Of a stretch of 64,000 nt of DNA, positions 27,099 through 38,200 are shown piece by piece (position 1 is the first letter of the stretch; each line of letters starts with the position of its first letter). The DNA is from Xiphophorus maculatus (Eukaryota > Chordata > Actinopteri > Cyprinodontiformes > Poeciliidae): positions 25,650,501-25,714,500 of the forward strand of contig NC_036447.1 in the NCBI RefSeq assembly GCF_002775205.1, read 5' to 3'. The notes beneath the pieces were generated by a model, which was given only the letters and a program-made list of their open reading frames with translations, made no database searches and had not been told where the DNA came from. A program made the translations under genes and the position numbers.

Positions 27099-27103
27099 CG
27101 TGG

Positions 27104-27134
<31 letters not shown>
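27012..27134. repeat. (TG)n/(CA)n microsatellite in H3 3' UTR, copy II
   Basis: About 123 bases of TG dinucleotide with interruptions (gggtgcgtgggtgtc) toward the stop-codon side. It occupies the same place as the cluster I repeat but is about 45 bases longer. Confidence 0.95.
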
Positions 27135-27143
27135 GTCAGCAGC

Positions 27144-28312
<1,169 letters not shown>

Positions 28313-28353
28313 AGCTGCTGGCCGTCAACACTGCTGGACCTCAGACCCACAAA

Positions 28354-28369
28354 GGCTCTTTTAAGAGCC
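28354..28369 (+). promoter_or_regulatory. Histone mRNA 3' stem-loop (H2A, cluster II)
   Basis: ggctcttttaagagcc, 41 bases after the H2A stop. Confidence 0.93.
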
Positions 28370-28406
28370 ACTCACCTCTAACCTTCAGAGTGATTCACTC
28401 CTGTGA

Positions 28407-28802
28407 GGTTTTTCTTACTTCGTTTATGGATCATGTTAACCCATAATCTGCATTCAACTATTAAATCATTTCAGAAATATACATGTATTCTTAATCACAA
28501 ACACTCTGTGTGTTTTTTCCTCTGGAAGATTCATAACCTCTAAATTACTTTTCAGCTGGGAAACTTTCCTCCTTTAGACATATTTATGTTTATGTTTTCC
28601 TTCATGTTGCCAATTGAGTCACTAGATAATTGAACATTAAAATATTTCTCAACTTGAGACTTTTATCTCCTAAAATGTCTGTGTTCTGGTCCAACCTGTT
28701 CTTGAAAACCAGATGAACATTTTTTCTCTGAGTCTCAACTTTTTATTATTAATTATTATTATTAGTAGTATAATAGTGGGTTCATGTCCAGCCCACTTCT
28801 CC
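28407..28802. other. Intergenic, no gene seen
   Basis: AT-rich spacer between H2A and the poly-A tail of the L1-like LINE. Nothing was recognised. Confidence 0.45.
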
Positions 28803-29190
28803 TTTTTTTTTTTTTTTTTTTTAATATTTATTTATGATTTTCAAGAATAAACAGGCAAATTAGAGGACAAAACAACAAGGATAAAAAAAACAAAAAAAAA
28901 CTAACCAGAATCATCAAAACAAAAATCCACAGAACAGAACAAAACACTGTCAGCTAACAAAGGGTCTGATAAGAGGATAAAATGCACATCAGATTGTAGA
29001 GTGTTATCGAGCATGAGACAGAGTCCAAGCGAGTAAGAGACATTTCTGAGGACATTGAAACAAACAGCCCACCATGGAATATGGAATAACAAGAAAAGAT
29101 GAACACAAGTTATAATCACAATAAACATGACGAAACGGTAAATGAGTAAAATAAATTATTAGAAAATACAGGTCCAGATGTAAACGACAG

Positions 29191-32100
29191 TTATTTTAGC
29201 CTATTATTTTGTATGTATCTATTGAAAGGACCCCACACATCCAGGAACTTCTGATGATTGTCAGACAAAGAGTATCGAATCTCCTCAAGATAGATACAGG
29301 ACACCATATCATTAAGCCATTTCTTAAAACAAGGCGGGGTAGAGGATTTCCATTCCCGTAGAATAACCCGCTTTGCTACCACTAAACCAAACATTAGAGA
29401 CTGTTGTAGGGACATGGGAAGAGCAAGAGAGGATTTAGAGCAACCCAAAATGATCAAATGCCTATCCGGACACAGAGGCTTGCCATAAGCATTGCTATAA
29501 AATTCAAAAATCTTGCACCAGAAGTCCATTAGTTTAGGACAGGAGCAAAACATGTGACCCAGAGTCCCATCATCTAATTTACATTTGTCGCATTCTGGTG
29601 AGACGCAGGGGAATAGCCTATTGAGTTTAGTTTTAGAAAAGTGCAGCCGATGGATAACTTTGAATTGAATAAGTTGCAGTCTAGAGTTAATGGAGCAGGT
29701 CTTGATTCTTGAAAGAGACAAATCCCATTGCTCATCCGAAATCTCACCAAGTAGATCAGAAGCCCAGGCCTCTTTTATATGCCTAGTAGATGGGGATGAA
29801 CTGAAAAGATTAACAAACTGAGAAATTAGGTTTTTAGAGGTAGAGGGCTTTCTTATAAGCTCGTAGAAACTATGCTGTGCCGGTAAGGTTTCATAGTGGG
29901 GGAGGTGCTGTTTTACAAAGTTCCGAGCTTGCAAGTACCTGAAAAAATGGCTAGAAGGAAGAGCAAATTTTGCTTGTAGTTGCGTGAAGGAAGCAAAGTG
30001 ATTATTAATGTATAAATCCTTAACAGCAACTATCCCCTTATTTAACCAGTGCTTAAAAACTACATCCATATTACCTGGCTTAAATGCTGAATTCTGACAA
30101 ATCGGCGCATAGATGGACAAGCCAGGGAGATTCAATACATTCTTTAACTGCTTCAGAATCCTGAGTGAATTTCTTAGTATAAAATTATCCTTCAGCAACT
30201 GCAAGGACAAAGAAGGATTGGAAAACAATACTGCAGCTGAGGAAGAAGAAGTAAGCTCTAATAACGCAAGGTTTTCGTTCAATGGCCATTTGGGTAGTAG
30301 CGAGTCCACCACCTCACCCCTCGAACAGAACTGAGTCCAGAAAACCCAGGATCTGGCATTACACGCCCAGTAATAGTATCGAAAAACAGGAAGGCCTAGG
30401 CCCCCCTCCGCAGTAGGTTTCTGTAGGTGAGACTTTGATATTCGAGGGTGCTTACCAGCCCAGACAAAAGGGATTATAATAGAGTCTATCATCTTAAAAA
30501 AGGAAGCAGTGAGATAAATGGGTATATTTTGAAAAAGATAGGTAAATTTCGGAAGGAGCACCATCTTGACAACATTGATGCGACCAATCAATGAAAGAGG
30601 AAGGTGCCTCCACATGTCAGCCATGGATTTAATTTTGTTGATTAAATCCAAAAAATTATATTTAAAAAGGAGTTTAGGGTCTCTTGTGATATTTATCCCC
30701 AGGTACTCGAAATGACTAGTGGAAACTTTGAATGGCAGATTGCTAAGAAAAGCAGCGTTCAGACCATTTGAAAGAGGCATAAAAAGACTTTTATCCCAAT
30801 TAATAGTAAAACCGGAAAGCTTGCCAAATTTATTTATAAGTGTAAGAAGTGGAGAAAGAGAGACTGTAACGTCTGAAAGGGTCAGGATAACATCGTCTGC
30901 ATACAGGCCAATGGGACTATCTGTAGCATAGTCTGAAATGCCAGTGATCGATGGATGGTTCCTGATGGAAATAGCAAGGGGTTCCATGGCCAATGCAAAT
31001 AGCAACGGAGAAAGACAACACCCCTGTCTGGTTCCGCGGTGCAATAAAAAAGAAGCAGACCTGTCGTGATTAGTCAGAACTGAGGATCTTGGCTGAGCGT
31101 AAAGCATTTTTAGTAAAGTCATAAATTTATCGCCAAAGCCAAATTTTTGGAGAACCAAAAACAAATAGTCCCATTCAATTTGGTCGAATGCCTGTTGAGC
31201 ATCTAATGAAATAACTGCGGAGGCAGGAAGGTTGGACTGGTACATAACACTTAAGAGTCGACGAGTGTTTGAAAAGGAATACCTGTTGGGGATAAAGCCA
31301 GTCTGGTTGGGATGGATCAGATGAGCTATGCATTTATTTAAACGAGTAGCTAGTACTTTGGCTACTATTTTTTGGTCACCATTTAGTAAGCTTAAAGGAC
31401 GGTATGAGGCAACATTAGAGCAATCCCTGCCCTTCTTCAGGAGAAGACAGATATGAGCATCATACAAACTCTGGGGAAACACTCCCTCCACCACAGAAAA
31501 GTTCACCATACGCAGAAGAAGAGGGGCAACCAGATCCAAATAACATTTATAGAAATCTATTCCAAACCCATCCGGACCACAAGCCTTACCAGGAGATAAA
31601 GAGTGTATCGCGGATTTAATTTCTTCAATAGTAAAACTAGAGTCCAGGTGTGCCCTGGCGGATTCATCCAGGACAGGTACATTTAAATTGTTTAGAAAGA
31701 CTTTAATATCCGTGCTGGTAGCACTACTCTTGGAGGTGTATAAATCACTGTAATAATTGAAAAAGGCATCATTAATGAGTTTAGGATCAGTTAACAGTTG
31801 GCCAGAAGGAGAAGTAACTTTATGAATAGCTCTATCTGCCAGTGTGCCTTTTATTTGTCTAGAAAGCAATCTATCAGGTTTGTCCGCCAGTTCAAAATGC
31901 TTTTGTTTAAGTTTGCGAATGCAATTACCAACTTGTTCCCCAAGCATGTGGTTATATTCAGATTTTATCTTCAAAATGGCATTAAGTATATTTTCATCAT
32001 TTGAGTTCTGGTACCTGTCCTCCAAAACAGCCAATTCAGCCTGAATATCTGCAAAACGCTGAGATCTGGCCCTTTTGACCGAAGACTGATAAGAAATAAT

Positions 32101-32352
32101 GTTGCCCCTCAGAACCACCTTAAATGTCTCCCACAAGACTGAATCAGACACATCACCTTTGTCATTAAAAAGAAGGAAATCTGAGATTTTAGCTGAAATG
32201 AAGTCCTTAAGTGCTTGATCCGAATTGATGGGGGGGATAAACTTCCAGTTGAACGATGGAGCATGAAGATTAAAGTGGATCTGAAGTAAGAGAGGGGCGT
32301 GATCTGAAATTAAGATCCCGTGATAGAGAGAACTGACTGTATGTGAAATCAA
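29191..32352 (-). CDS. L1-like ORF2, reverse transcriptase and C-terminal part
   Basis: A 1053-codon open frame. It starts near the C-terminal endonuclease motif (SDHAPLLLQI) and has the RT motifs GPDGFGIDFYKCYLD, SYRPLSLLNGDQKIVAKVLA, SLDAQQAFDQIEWDYLF, GTRQGCCLSPLLFALAME and catalytic YADDVILTLSD. A Cys/His cluster (CDKCKLDDGTLGHMFCSC) lies near the C-terminus, as in L1 ORF2. The first Met is only the first after the frame change: the true ORF2 begins at the endonuclease, 33016. A long frame without stops in a non-host gene points to recent insertion. Confidence 0.88.
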   Translation of the reverse strand: MISHTVSSLYHGILISDHAPLLLQIHFNLHAPSFNWKFIPPINSDQALKDFISAKISDFLLFNDKGDVSDSVLWETFKVVLRGNIISYQSSVKRARSQRFADIQAELAVLEDRYQNSNDENILNAILKIKSEYNHMLGEQVGNCIRKLKQKHFELADKPDRLLSRQIKGTLADRAIHKVTSPSGQLLTDPKLINDAFFNYYSDLYTSKSSATSTDIKVFLNNLNVPVLDESARAHLDSSFTIEEIKSAIHSLSPGKACGPDGFGIDFYKCYLDLVAPLLLRMVNFSVVEGVFPQSLYDAHICLLLKKGRDCSNVASYRPLSLLNGDQKIVAKVLATRLNKCIAHLIHPNQTGFIPNRYSFSNTRRLLSVMYQSNLPASAVISLDAQQAFDQIEWDYLFLVLQKFGFGDKFMTLLKMLYAQPRSSVLTNHDRSASFLLHRGTRQGCCLSPLLFALAMEPLAISIRNHPSITGISDYATDSPIGLYADDVILTLSDVTVSLSPLLTLINKFGKLSGFTINWDKSLFMPLSNGLNAAFLSNLPFKVSTSHFEYLGINITRDPKLLFKYNFLDLINKIKSMADMWRHLPLSLIGRINVVKMVLLPKFTYLFQNIPIYLTASFFKMIDSIIIPFVWAGKHPRISKSHLQKPTAEGGLGLPVFRYYYWACNARSWVFWTQFCSRGEVVDSLLPKWPLNENLALLELTSSSSAAVLFSNPSLSLQLLKDNFILRNSLRILKQLKNVLNLPGLSIYAPICQNSAFKPGNMDVVFKHWLNKGIVAVKDLYINNHFASFTQLQAKFALPSSHFFRYLQARNFVKQHLPHYETLPAQHSFYELIRKPSTSKNLISQFVNLFSSSPSTRHIKEAWASDLLGEISDEQWDLSLSRIKTCSINSRLQLIQFKVIHRLHFSKTKLNRLFPCVSPECDKCKLDDGTLGHMFCSCPKLMDFWCKIFEFYSNAYGKPLCPDRHLIILGCSKSSLALPMSLQQSLMFGLVVAKRVILREWKSSTPPCFKKWLNDMVSCIYLEEIRYSLSDNHQKFLDVWGPFNRYIQNNRLK

Positions 32353-32389
32353 TTTAGAATCAATTAAAAAGTGGTCAATTCTGGTAAAA

Positions 32390-33016
32390 CTACCATGGGA
32401 GGGGGAAAAAAAATGAGTATTTGCGATCGGAAGGATGCTGAAGCCTCCAGATATCCACTAAGTTTAGTGACTTAATGAGGTTATTTAAAACAGACACTGA
32501 TTTCAAAGAAGAGGCAACCTTATTGGAGGACCTATCCAACACTGGATCGAGATAACAGTTGAAGTCACCTCCTATAATCATGTCCCTATTATTAAATTGT
32601 GCAATAATATCAAATATCTTGCAGAAAAAGTCGGGGCAGTCACAATTTGGGGCATAAATATTCAAAAGGGCAACAGGGATGGAATTAATTTCGCCAGTGA
32701 CAAGCACATATCTCCCCCCCGGATCTCCAGACATGGAGTTAAAGATAAATGGAATAGACTTGCGGATAAGGATTGCAACCCCTCTAGCCTTGGAAGAAAA
32801 ATTAGCCTGGTAAACCTGAGACACCCATGAAGATCTCAACCGTCTCTGCTCAGTTGGATGAATATGAGTCTCCTGCAGAAAGATAATATCAGATGAAAGT
32901 GATTTTAGATGTGAAAACACCTTCGCTCTTTTAAGTGCCTTACCAAGGCCTCTACAGTTCCAGGAAACAAAATTAATAGGACTCATGCTCGACTTAAAAG
33001 TGCTATTATCCTGCAT
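32390..33016 (-). CDS. L1-like ORF2, endonuclease part
   Basis: A 208-codon frame with apurinic-type endonuclease motifs: FVSWNCRGLGKALKR, IIFLQETHIH, GVAILIRKSIPF, LLNIYAPNCD and MIIGGDFNCYLDPVLDR. It runs out at a T-run near 32405, where the frame shifts by one; beyond that point the L1-typical continuation toward SDHAPLLL is found in the neighbouring frame. The Met at 33016 is a plausible ORF2 start, with a second Met at MSPINFVSWN. Confidence 0.82.
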   Translation of the reverse strand: MQDNSTFKSSMSPINFVSWNCRGLGKALKRAKVFSHLKSLSSDIIFLQETHIHPTEQRRLRSSWVSQVYQANFSSKARGVAILIRKSIPFIFNSMSGDPGGRYVLVTGEINSIPVALLNIYAPNCDCPDFFCKIFDIIAQFNNRDMIIGGDFNCYLDPVLDRSSNKVASSLKSVSVLNNLIKSLNLVDIWRLQHPSDRKYSFFFPLPW

Positions 33017-33313
33017 TTATCACAACGTAAAAAAAGCAGCTGACAGGGTAAACAAAACAAAACACAGGCAATTTAACAGCAACAACGCAGAAACAAAAAC
33101 CCCAAAACTCACCCTTGCCGCAACATGAACAAAGCGGCATATCCCAAAATCTAGAGTGGAGGCTGCCGGGTAACAGAGCAAAAAAAAAAAAAGTCACAAG
33201 TGGGTAATCTAAACACAACACGCCGTGTTTACCTCCAGAAATTGTATAGATGTTAATATGCACCAAAGCTTAATCGAACTAGCAGACTAACTAGCACAGA
33301 ATGATTAACAAAG

Positions 33314-34153
33314 TCATTTAATATGAGACAATGAATTGGCAAACCGCTCTGCATCAGTCGGTGAAGTGAAGGATTTCACAGTGTCATTTAAAGACACTTG
33401 CAGCTTGGCAGGAAAACGCAGGGAACATGTGGCTCCGGCCTCCACCAGCCTCTTCCTCACGGTGTTGAAAGCCTGGCGCTGCGCTGAAACCTCTGCTGTG
33501 TAGTCTGGGAATATGAAAACTTTCTGGCCGTGGTACATCAGAGGGGCTTGCTGTCGACTCAACCGCAGAATATTCATCACGTCGCGGTCATTGTGGACCC
33601 TGGCGATGATGATCCGAGGACGTTCATTAGGAAGTGGCTTTGGTCTCAGGGCACGATGCGCCCTGTCAATTTTAACGGGCTTGGGGAAGCTGTCCTGTCC
33701 CAGCAGCTCAGAGATAAATTTTGAGACAAATTCTGCAGGTCGAGCCCCCTCTACACCTTCCTCGAGGCCAACAATCCGAATGTTTTGTCTGCGCGAGCGT
33801 CCCTCCAAGTCGTCAACCTTTTTCTTAAGAAGGCCGTTAGCCGCCGCTAGCTCGCTACATGATGACTCCAGGGCCGAAACACGGGCATCGGTAGAGGTTA
33901 GAGCCGAGTCAATGTCATCCAAACGGTGCCGGACCTCACTGTGCTCTGTCTGCAGGGTTGTTAAACGAGCTTCAATTGAGTCCAGACGTCCTTCCAGTGA
34001 TTTCTTGAGAGTATCCACGAGTGTGTAGACTTTAGAAAGATCATCTTTGTGGCTATTGACGGCGGCTAGTACAGTCTCGTTGCTAACAGCGGAGCCCGCC
34101 TGAGCAGTCGACTTCTGGGCTTCGTCTTTCCTAGGCATGATGTGAAATGCCAA
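33314..34153 (-). CDS. L1-like ORF1 nucleic-acid-binding protein
   Basis: 279 codons, or 274 if MPRKDEAQKS (34138) is the start, which is the more usual ORF1 beginning. An N-terminal heptad-rich coiled coil (about residues 30-120, with LESSCSELAAANGLLKKKV) is followed by the RRM-like core (RSRRQNIRIVGLEEG) and the basic C-terminal domain (IDRAHRALRPKPLPNERPR). This is the L1 ORF1p layout, the trimeric chaperone that coats element RNA. It is uninterrupted. Confidence 0.85.
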   Translation of the reverse strand: MAFHIMPRKDEAQKSTAQAGSAVSNETVLAAVNSHKDDLSKVYTLVDTLKKSLEGRLDSIEARLTTLQTEHSEVRHRLDDIDSALTSTDARVSALESSCSELAAANGLLKKKVDDLEGRSRRQNIRIVGLEEGVEGARPAEFVSKFISELLGQDSFPKPVKIDRAHRALRPKPLPNERPRIIIARVHNDRDVMNILRLSRQQAPLMYHGQKVFIFPDYTAEVSAQRQAFNTVRKRLVEAGATCSLRFPAKLQVSLNDTVKSFTSPTDAERFANSLSHIK

Positions 34154-34310
34154 AACTAAAATAAACTGAAGAGACGGGTGCTAGCTACTCACTCGGTGAA
34201 AAAAATAATATCTTTGGTGCAGTGAATAAGTTTTAAATGAAGGCAGTGACACGGAGCTCTGCAAAACATGTCTACTCCATTACAGCACACTAGCGCCCCC
34301 CCTCCTCCTT

Positions 34311-35200
34311 TTTTCACATAGAACAAAATCACTTCCTTTAATAAATAACTTCACAAAAACCACACAGTCATCTTCTTCAAGAGAAGGGCATGGGGGGCTT
34401 TTTAACTTAAAATAAATACATGTTTAACATTTCAAATGAAAAAAACATGTTTATTAATACAAAATAAACAACAATGACAGAAACAGTCACATGTAAGTGT
34501 GAACGATTCACCAGAAAATTCTAGCTGAGTAATTCTGCTCAAATCTGCATAAACGTCAGGTCATAAATTGTAGAAATATAAGGAACTAGAAGTTGTTTTT
34601 TTTTAATCCAAAATTACACAGTGGTGTGTGAGATGTAATCTATTTGCAAGGGAAATAGCGTGCTTCTTATGTTAACTATTACACAATGAGTGAGAGTGAT
34701 ATCTGTAAAAACCCTGCCTGGTTTTTCTCAGTAAGTTCCAGCTTCCTGGTCTGATGTCGTCTCCTCCGTAACTTTCCTCTTTCTACTGTGGCAATAAAAA
34801 CATTTCTTTTCAACCTGTGAAGAGCAGCAGTGAGCACAATCTTTGCACAGAAACGAATAAGAACTTGGTTTGTTGCTGGCATTAATTTCAATCGCATTAA
34901 AAAGAACAACACCACCATATTAATGCAATCTTAGATTACTTTAAATCTCATTTTGTAGGAATTCATTGCAGCCTTTTAAAAAAGTGAACTACAGGACAAC
35001 CCAGTTACCAGCAGATGCACAACCTTGTTAATTTCTTTGGTCGAATTCAGATGGTGTGAAACTAAGTGGGCTATTTGAGCTGCTCTGTACAAACCACAAA
35101 CCACTGAGGACATGTGACTTTGCTATCAGCGACCATCATAGGTAGAATGATTTAAGGTCAACATTTATCACCTCATGAAGACGTGAAGACATCACAGAAA
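34311..35200. other. Intergenic upstream of receptor gene B
   Basis: AT-rich sequence. No gene, splice-supported exon or known repeat was recognised. The last about 100 bases may be the gene B promoter and 5' UTR. Confidence 0.4.
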
Positions 35201-35218
35201 GAGACGGAGGGGGAAGCC

Positions 35219-38200
35219 ATGCGCTGGACTGCAGTGGACGCGTTACTTATTGCATTTCTCTCCGTGACAGGTACTGTGTGTGTTTTACTCCTTTATCTGT
35301 CCATTAAATAAAGCAGAGCTATAGGGGGACGTGTGGAGTACGTCATGTATAGCAGGCTGCTGACAGAAATGGCCTGGTTAGAGTCGGTTTGCTTACACAG
35401 AAAAATGCATGTTTTTGTTTTGTTTTTCATTTGGGAAGAAAATTCTCCTGAAGACGCGCAGTTGTCTGCAAAATGCCTCGTAATTTTTTTTGTATTGCAC
35501 AACCTCAGAAATCTTTGGAAACACAAACACTGTGTGATTTTAATTACTGGTCTTTATTGTGAATTCAAATGTTGAAACATGAAAAAGTGTCTTGCATGTA
35601 TTCACAATGCTCTGAAATATTAGAGATGTGAATAGCATCACAAGTTCAATGTATATTAAATTCATTGGAAAGCTGATCAAAGTATACAAATCAAATTCTG
35701 TTGGGTTTTTTTCCAAAATATTTGATTTTTTCAGTACAGAGTACCAAAGGCCGTCACCCGGCTATTTTCAGGGCTCATTTGTTTGATGGCACAGAGCAAG
35801 AGTTTAATGAAGTCACAGTTTCATAAGACAATATCTGCCCCGATCTGGACCTGGATGACCTCTCACTGTGTCTGCGTCCGATGCAGCACATGTAAAGCGA
35901 CACGATGTGAGGCAGCGCCAAACGTCTAAACCACTAAAACAGATCACTCCTGAGAAAGTATTTCCATCCACTTGGTTCCAGGCACTAACATTCAAACACA
36001 AACACAAGTGACTCCTATCAGCAAGAACAAAAATAAACCCAAATCTATTAATCAATATTCTTCCTGGGTTATGCATTTTTGTCCTGTTTGTTCACCTCAT
36101 TCTGATTCTTCTGTTGCTGATGCGTTGCAGGGGTCAGGGGTCAGAACGGCTGGAGCGTGACCTACCTTCCCTCACAGATCTGCGCCATAAAAGGCTCAAC
36201 GGTGGATTTGCAATGCAACTACACACATCCAGACAGAGAGGGGGATACGGTCATAGAAGTTACAAACCGAATATGGTTCACCAAAGAACAACTTGCTGCT
36301 CCTGTGGATCTGAAAGCTGACCCAGACTACGCAGGTCGTATAGAGTATAAAAATGGCTGCGCCGTGGCTATCAGGGATGTACGAGAGAGTGACGCTGCTG
36401 TCTACAAGTTCAGGTTCATAACCAATCACCCAAGTGGAAAACACACCGGCTTGCCAGGGGTCACTTTGTCAGTCTCTGGTAATATTGTCAGTTTTAATCT
36501 TACTTTGTTGATTTTACTGTTAAATGATCACATGGTTTTAGTTTCTGTTGTGTTGTCTTGAATTCAGCCGTCGAGCTGCAGGTGGTCAAACGGGAGCGCA
36601 GACCGAGCGGGACTCTGGCAGAGATGACGTGCAAAAGCAAATGTCTGCCTGACCGACATCCTTACATCTGGATCAAGAACGGGCAGAACGTTTTGACGCA
36701 GACCTCCTCGCCTTTTTCACACACGTTTTCTTCCGCGGACCGCGTTTCGTGCGCCGCGGCAGGACACAGACAGTTCCCGTCTCCGGCAGTGTGTCAGTTG
36801 AGTTTTACACGTTGCTTTGAAGATTCATGTTGGTGATGTAATGTGTTGTTCAGTGCATGTCATTAAACGACTCTATTGATTCAATACAAATGAACATTTT
36901 AATGTTGTTCAATAAAAACTAGTACCAGAAATTATATGTTTGGCGTTGCAAAGCACTATAGCGGTTTGTGTTTTCTATTCCAGACATGCCAAATCTTCCC
37001 TCGGTGTCGCTGAGTTCCTCTGGTCACATTGTGGAGGGCGACCCAACAACTCTAACTTGTTCCAGTGATGCTAATCCAGTAGCTACATACAGCTGGTACA
37101 AGAAGGACGCTTCTGATCCTCTCAGCAAAGACTCACAACTCGTCTTCAAGTCTATCCAGTCCTCTGACTCTGGAGAGTATTACTGTAAAGCTGAGAACGT
37201 GCTGAAAATAAGGACATCTAAAGTCGTCTTTATCGACGTAAAATGTAAGTAAAGTAAATTATTTTTGGGGGCTTGTGGAGGTTGCCTCAACTTACTCTTA
37301 GAGTGTTGACTTAGGGTGCATTCACACCAGTCCGGTTTATGCGGGAAGGTGTGAACATGTAATCGAGCTCTAATGGGAACCAAAAATGCCTAAAATCTTA
37401 GGTCTCGGTTCAAATCAAAGTGAGCTCTGTTGCGGTTCATATGTGAACGCAGGTGGACAAGAGAACGCTCTGAAAGCAGGAAGTGAACTATAGCTCAAAG
37501 CATTCTGGGTCAATAGAGTCAAATTAAATGCACAAGTTTAGCACTACAGGGAGAAATGGCTCGTGGCTTTTTTTGTTGTTTTTTTACCCACAGACAGATG
37601 AGAAGTCCTACAACCTCTAAAATTGTACGCAACTCCATTTCTGGTTACAGTTTGTGAAGAAGGAAGTTGCACTGGTCTTCTTTGGAGGTTTTCGAGACAG
37701 TCGCCTGCGTAGTTCTTGGCGCGGCGCAAGAACAGGTTGTTCAATCAGGTTGGATCGTTTGACGTAGTGCAGCATGACAGCGAGACGCAGCAGCTGAAAA
37801 TATAACAAACCTTGCAATTGTGGTCCCCAAACGAACCAAGCTGACCTAGAGAAAGGTTTTCACGCCTTTCTTCAAGTTTTTCACACTTTATTGGCTCATG
37901 TTTGAGCGACTCTGCTGAACTAAATGTATTTCTGTTTTGACACCAGCCACCCGACTTCCTATGTCTTCTTTGTCACCTAAAGCGCTTCAGCTGCCACTTG
38001 CAAACGTTTTTGTTGTTTCTGGAGGCAGCAGTGGAAAAAGCTGCTAAGTTGAACTTCAGTTCACCAACAAACTGTTAAAGCAAGTAGCATCAAGGAGGAT
38101 TTTGGAGAAAAATCTAAAAAGATTGCAAATACTGTAAGTGTGGCTGCCATCGGTGGCATTTGAGCAGTTTGAGTTGATTTGGTGGTTTTGAGTTAGAGTA

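Larger units (their letters stand above)
28803..34310 (-). mobile_element. Nearly intact L1-like LINE, minus strand
   Basis: About 5.5 kb, with a pure A tail of 20 bases (T run 28803-28822 on plus), a 3' UTR of about 370 bases, ORF2 (33016-29191, in two frames), ORF1 (34153-33314) and a short 5' UTR. The two-ORF organisation, the coiled-coil ORF1 and the APE endonuclease plus RT in ORF2 place it in the L1/Tx1 group. The single break noticed in ORF2 is an indel in a T/A homopolymer at about 32405-32412. The 5' boundary near 34310 is approximate and no convincing target duplication was found. Confidence 0.88.

Noticed and set aside
28790-34320. Target duplication of the L1-like LINE (cccacttctcc against cccctcctcc)
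   Set aside because: The match is imperfect and lies in low-complexity C/T sequence.
37310-37850. Possible DNA-transposon piece with 'gtgcattcacacc' (and a similar 'gctttcacacc' near 7370)
   Set aside because: Resembles a common fish repeat end, but matching termini and a target duplication could not be fixed, so no element is called.
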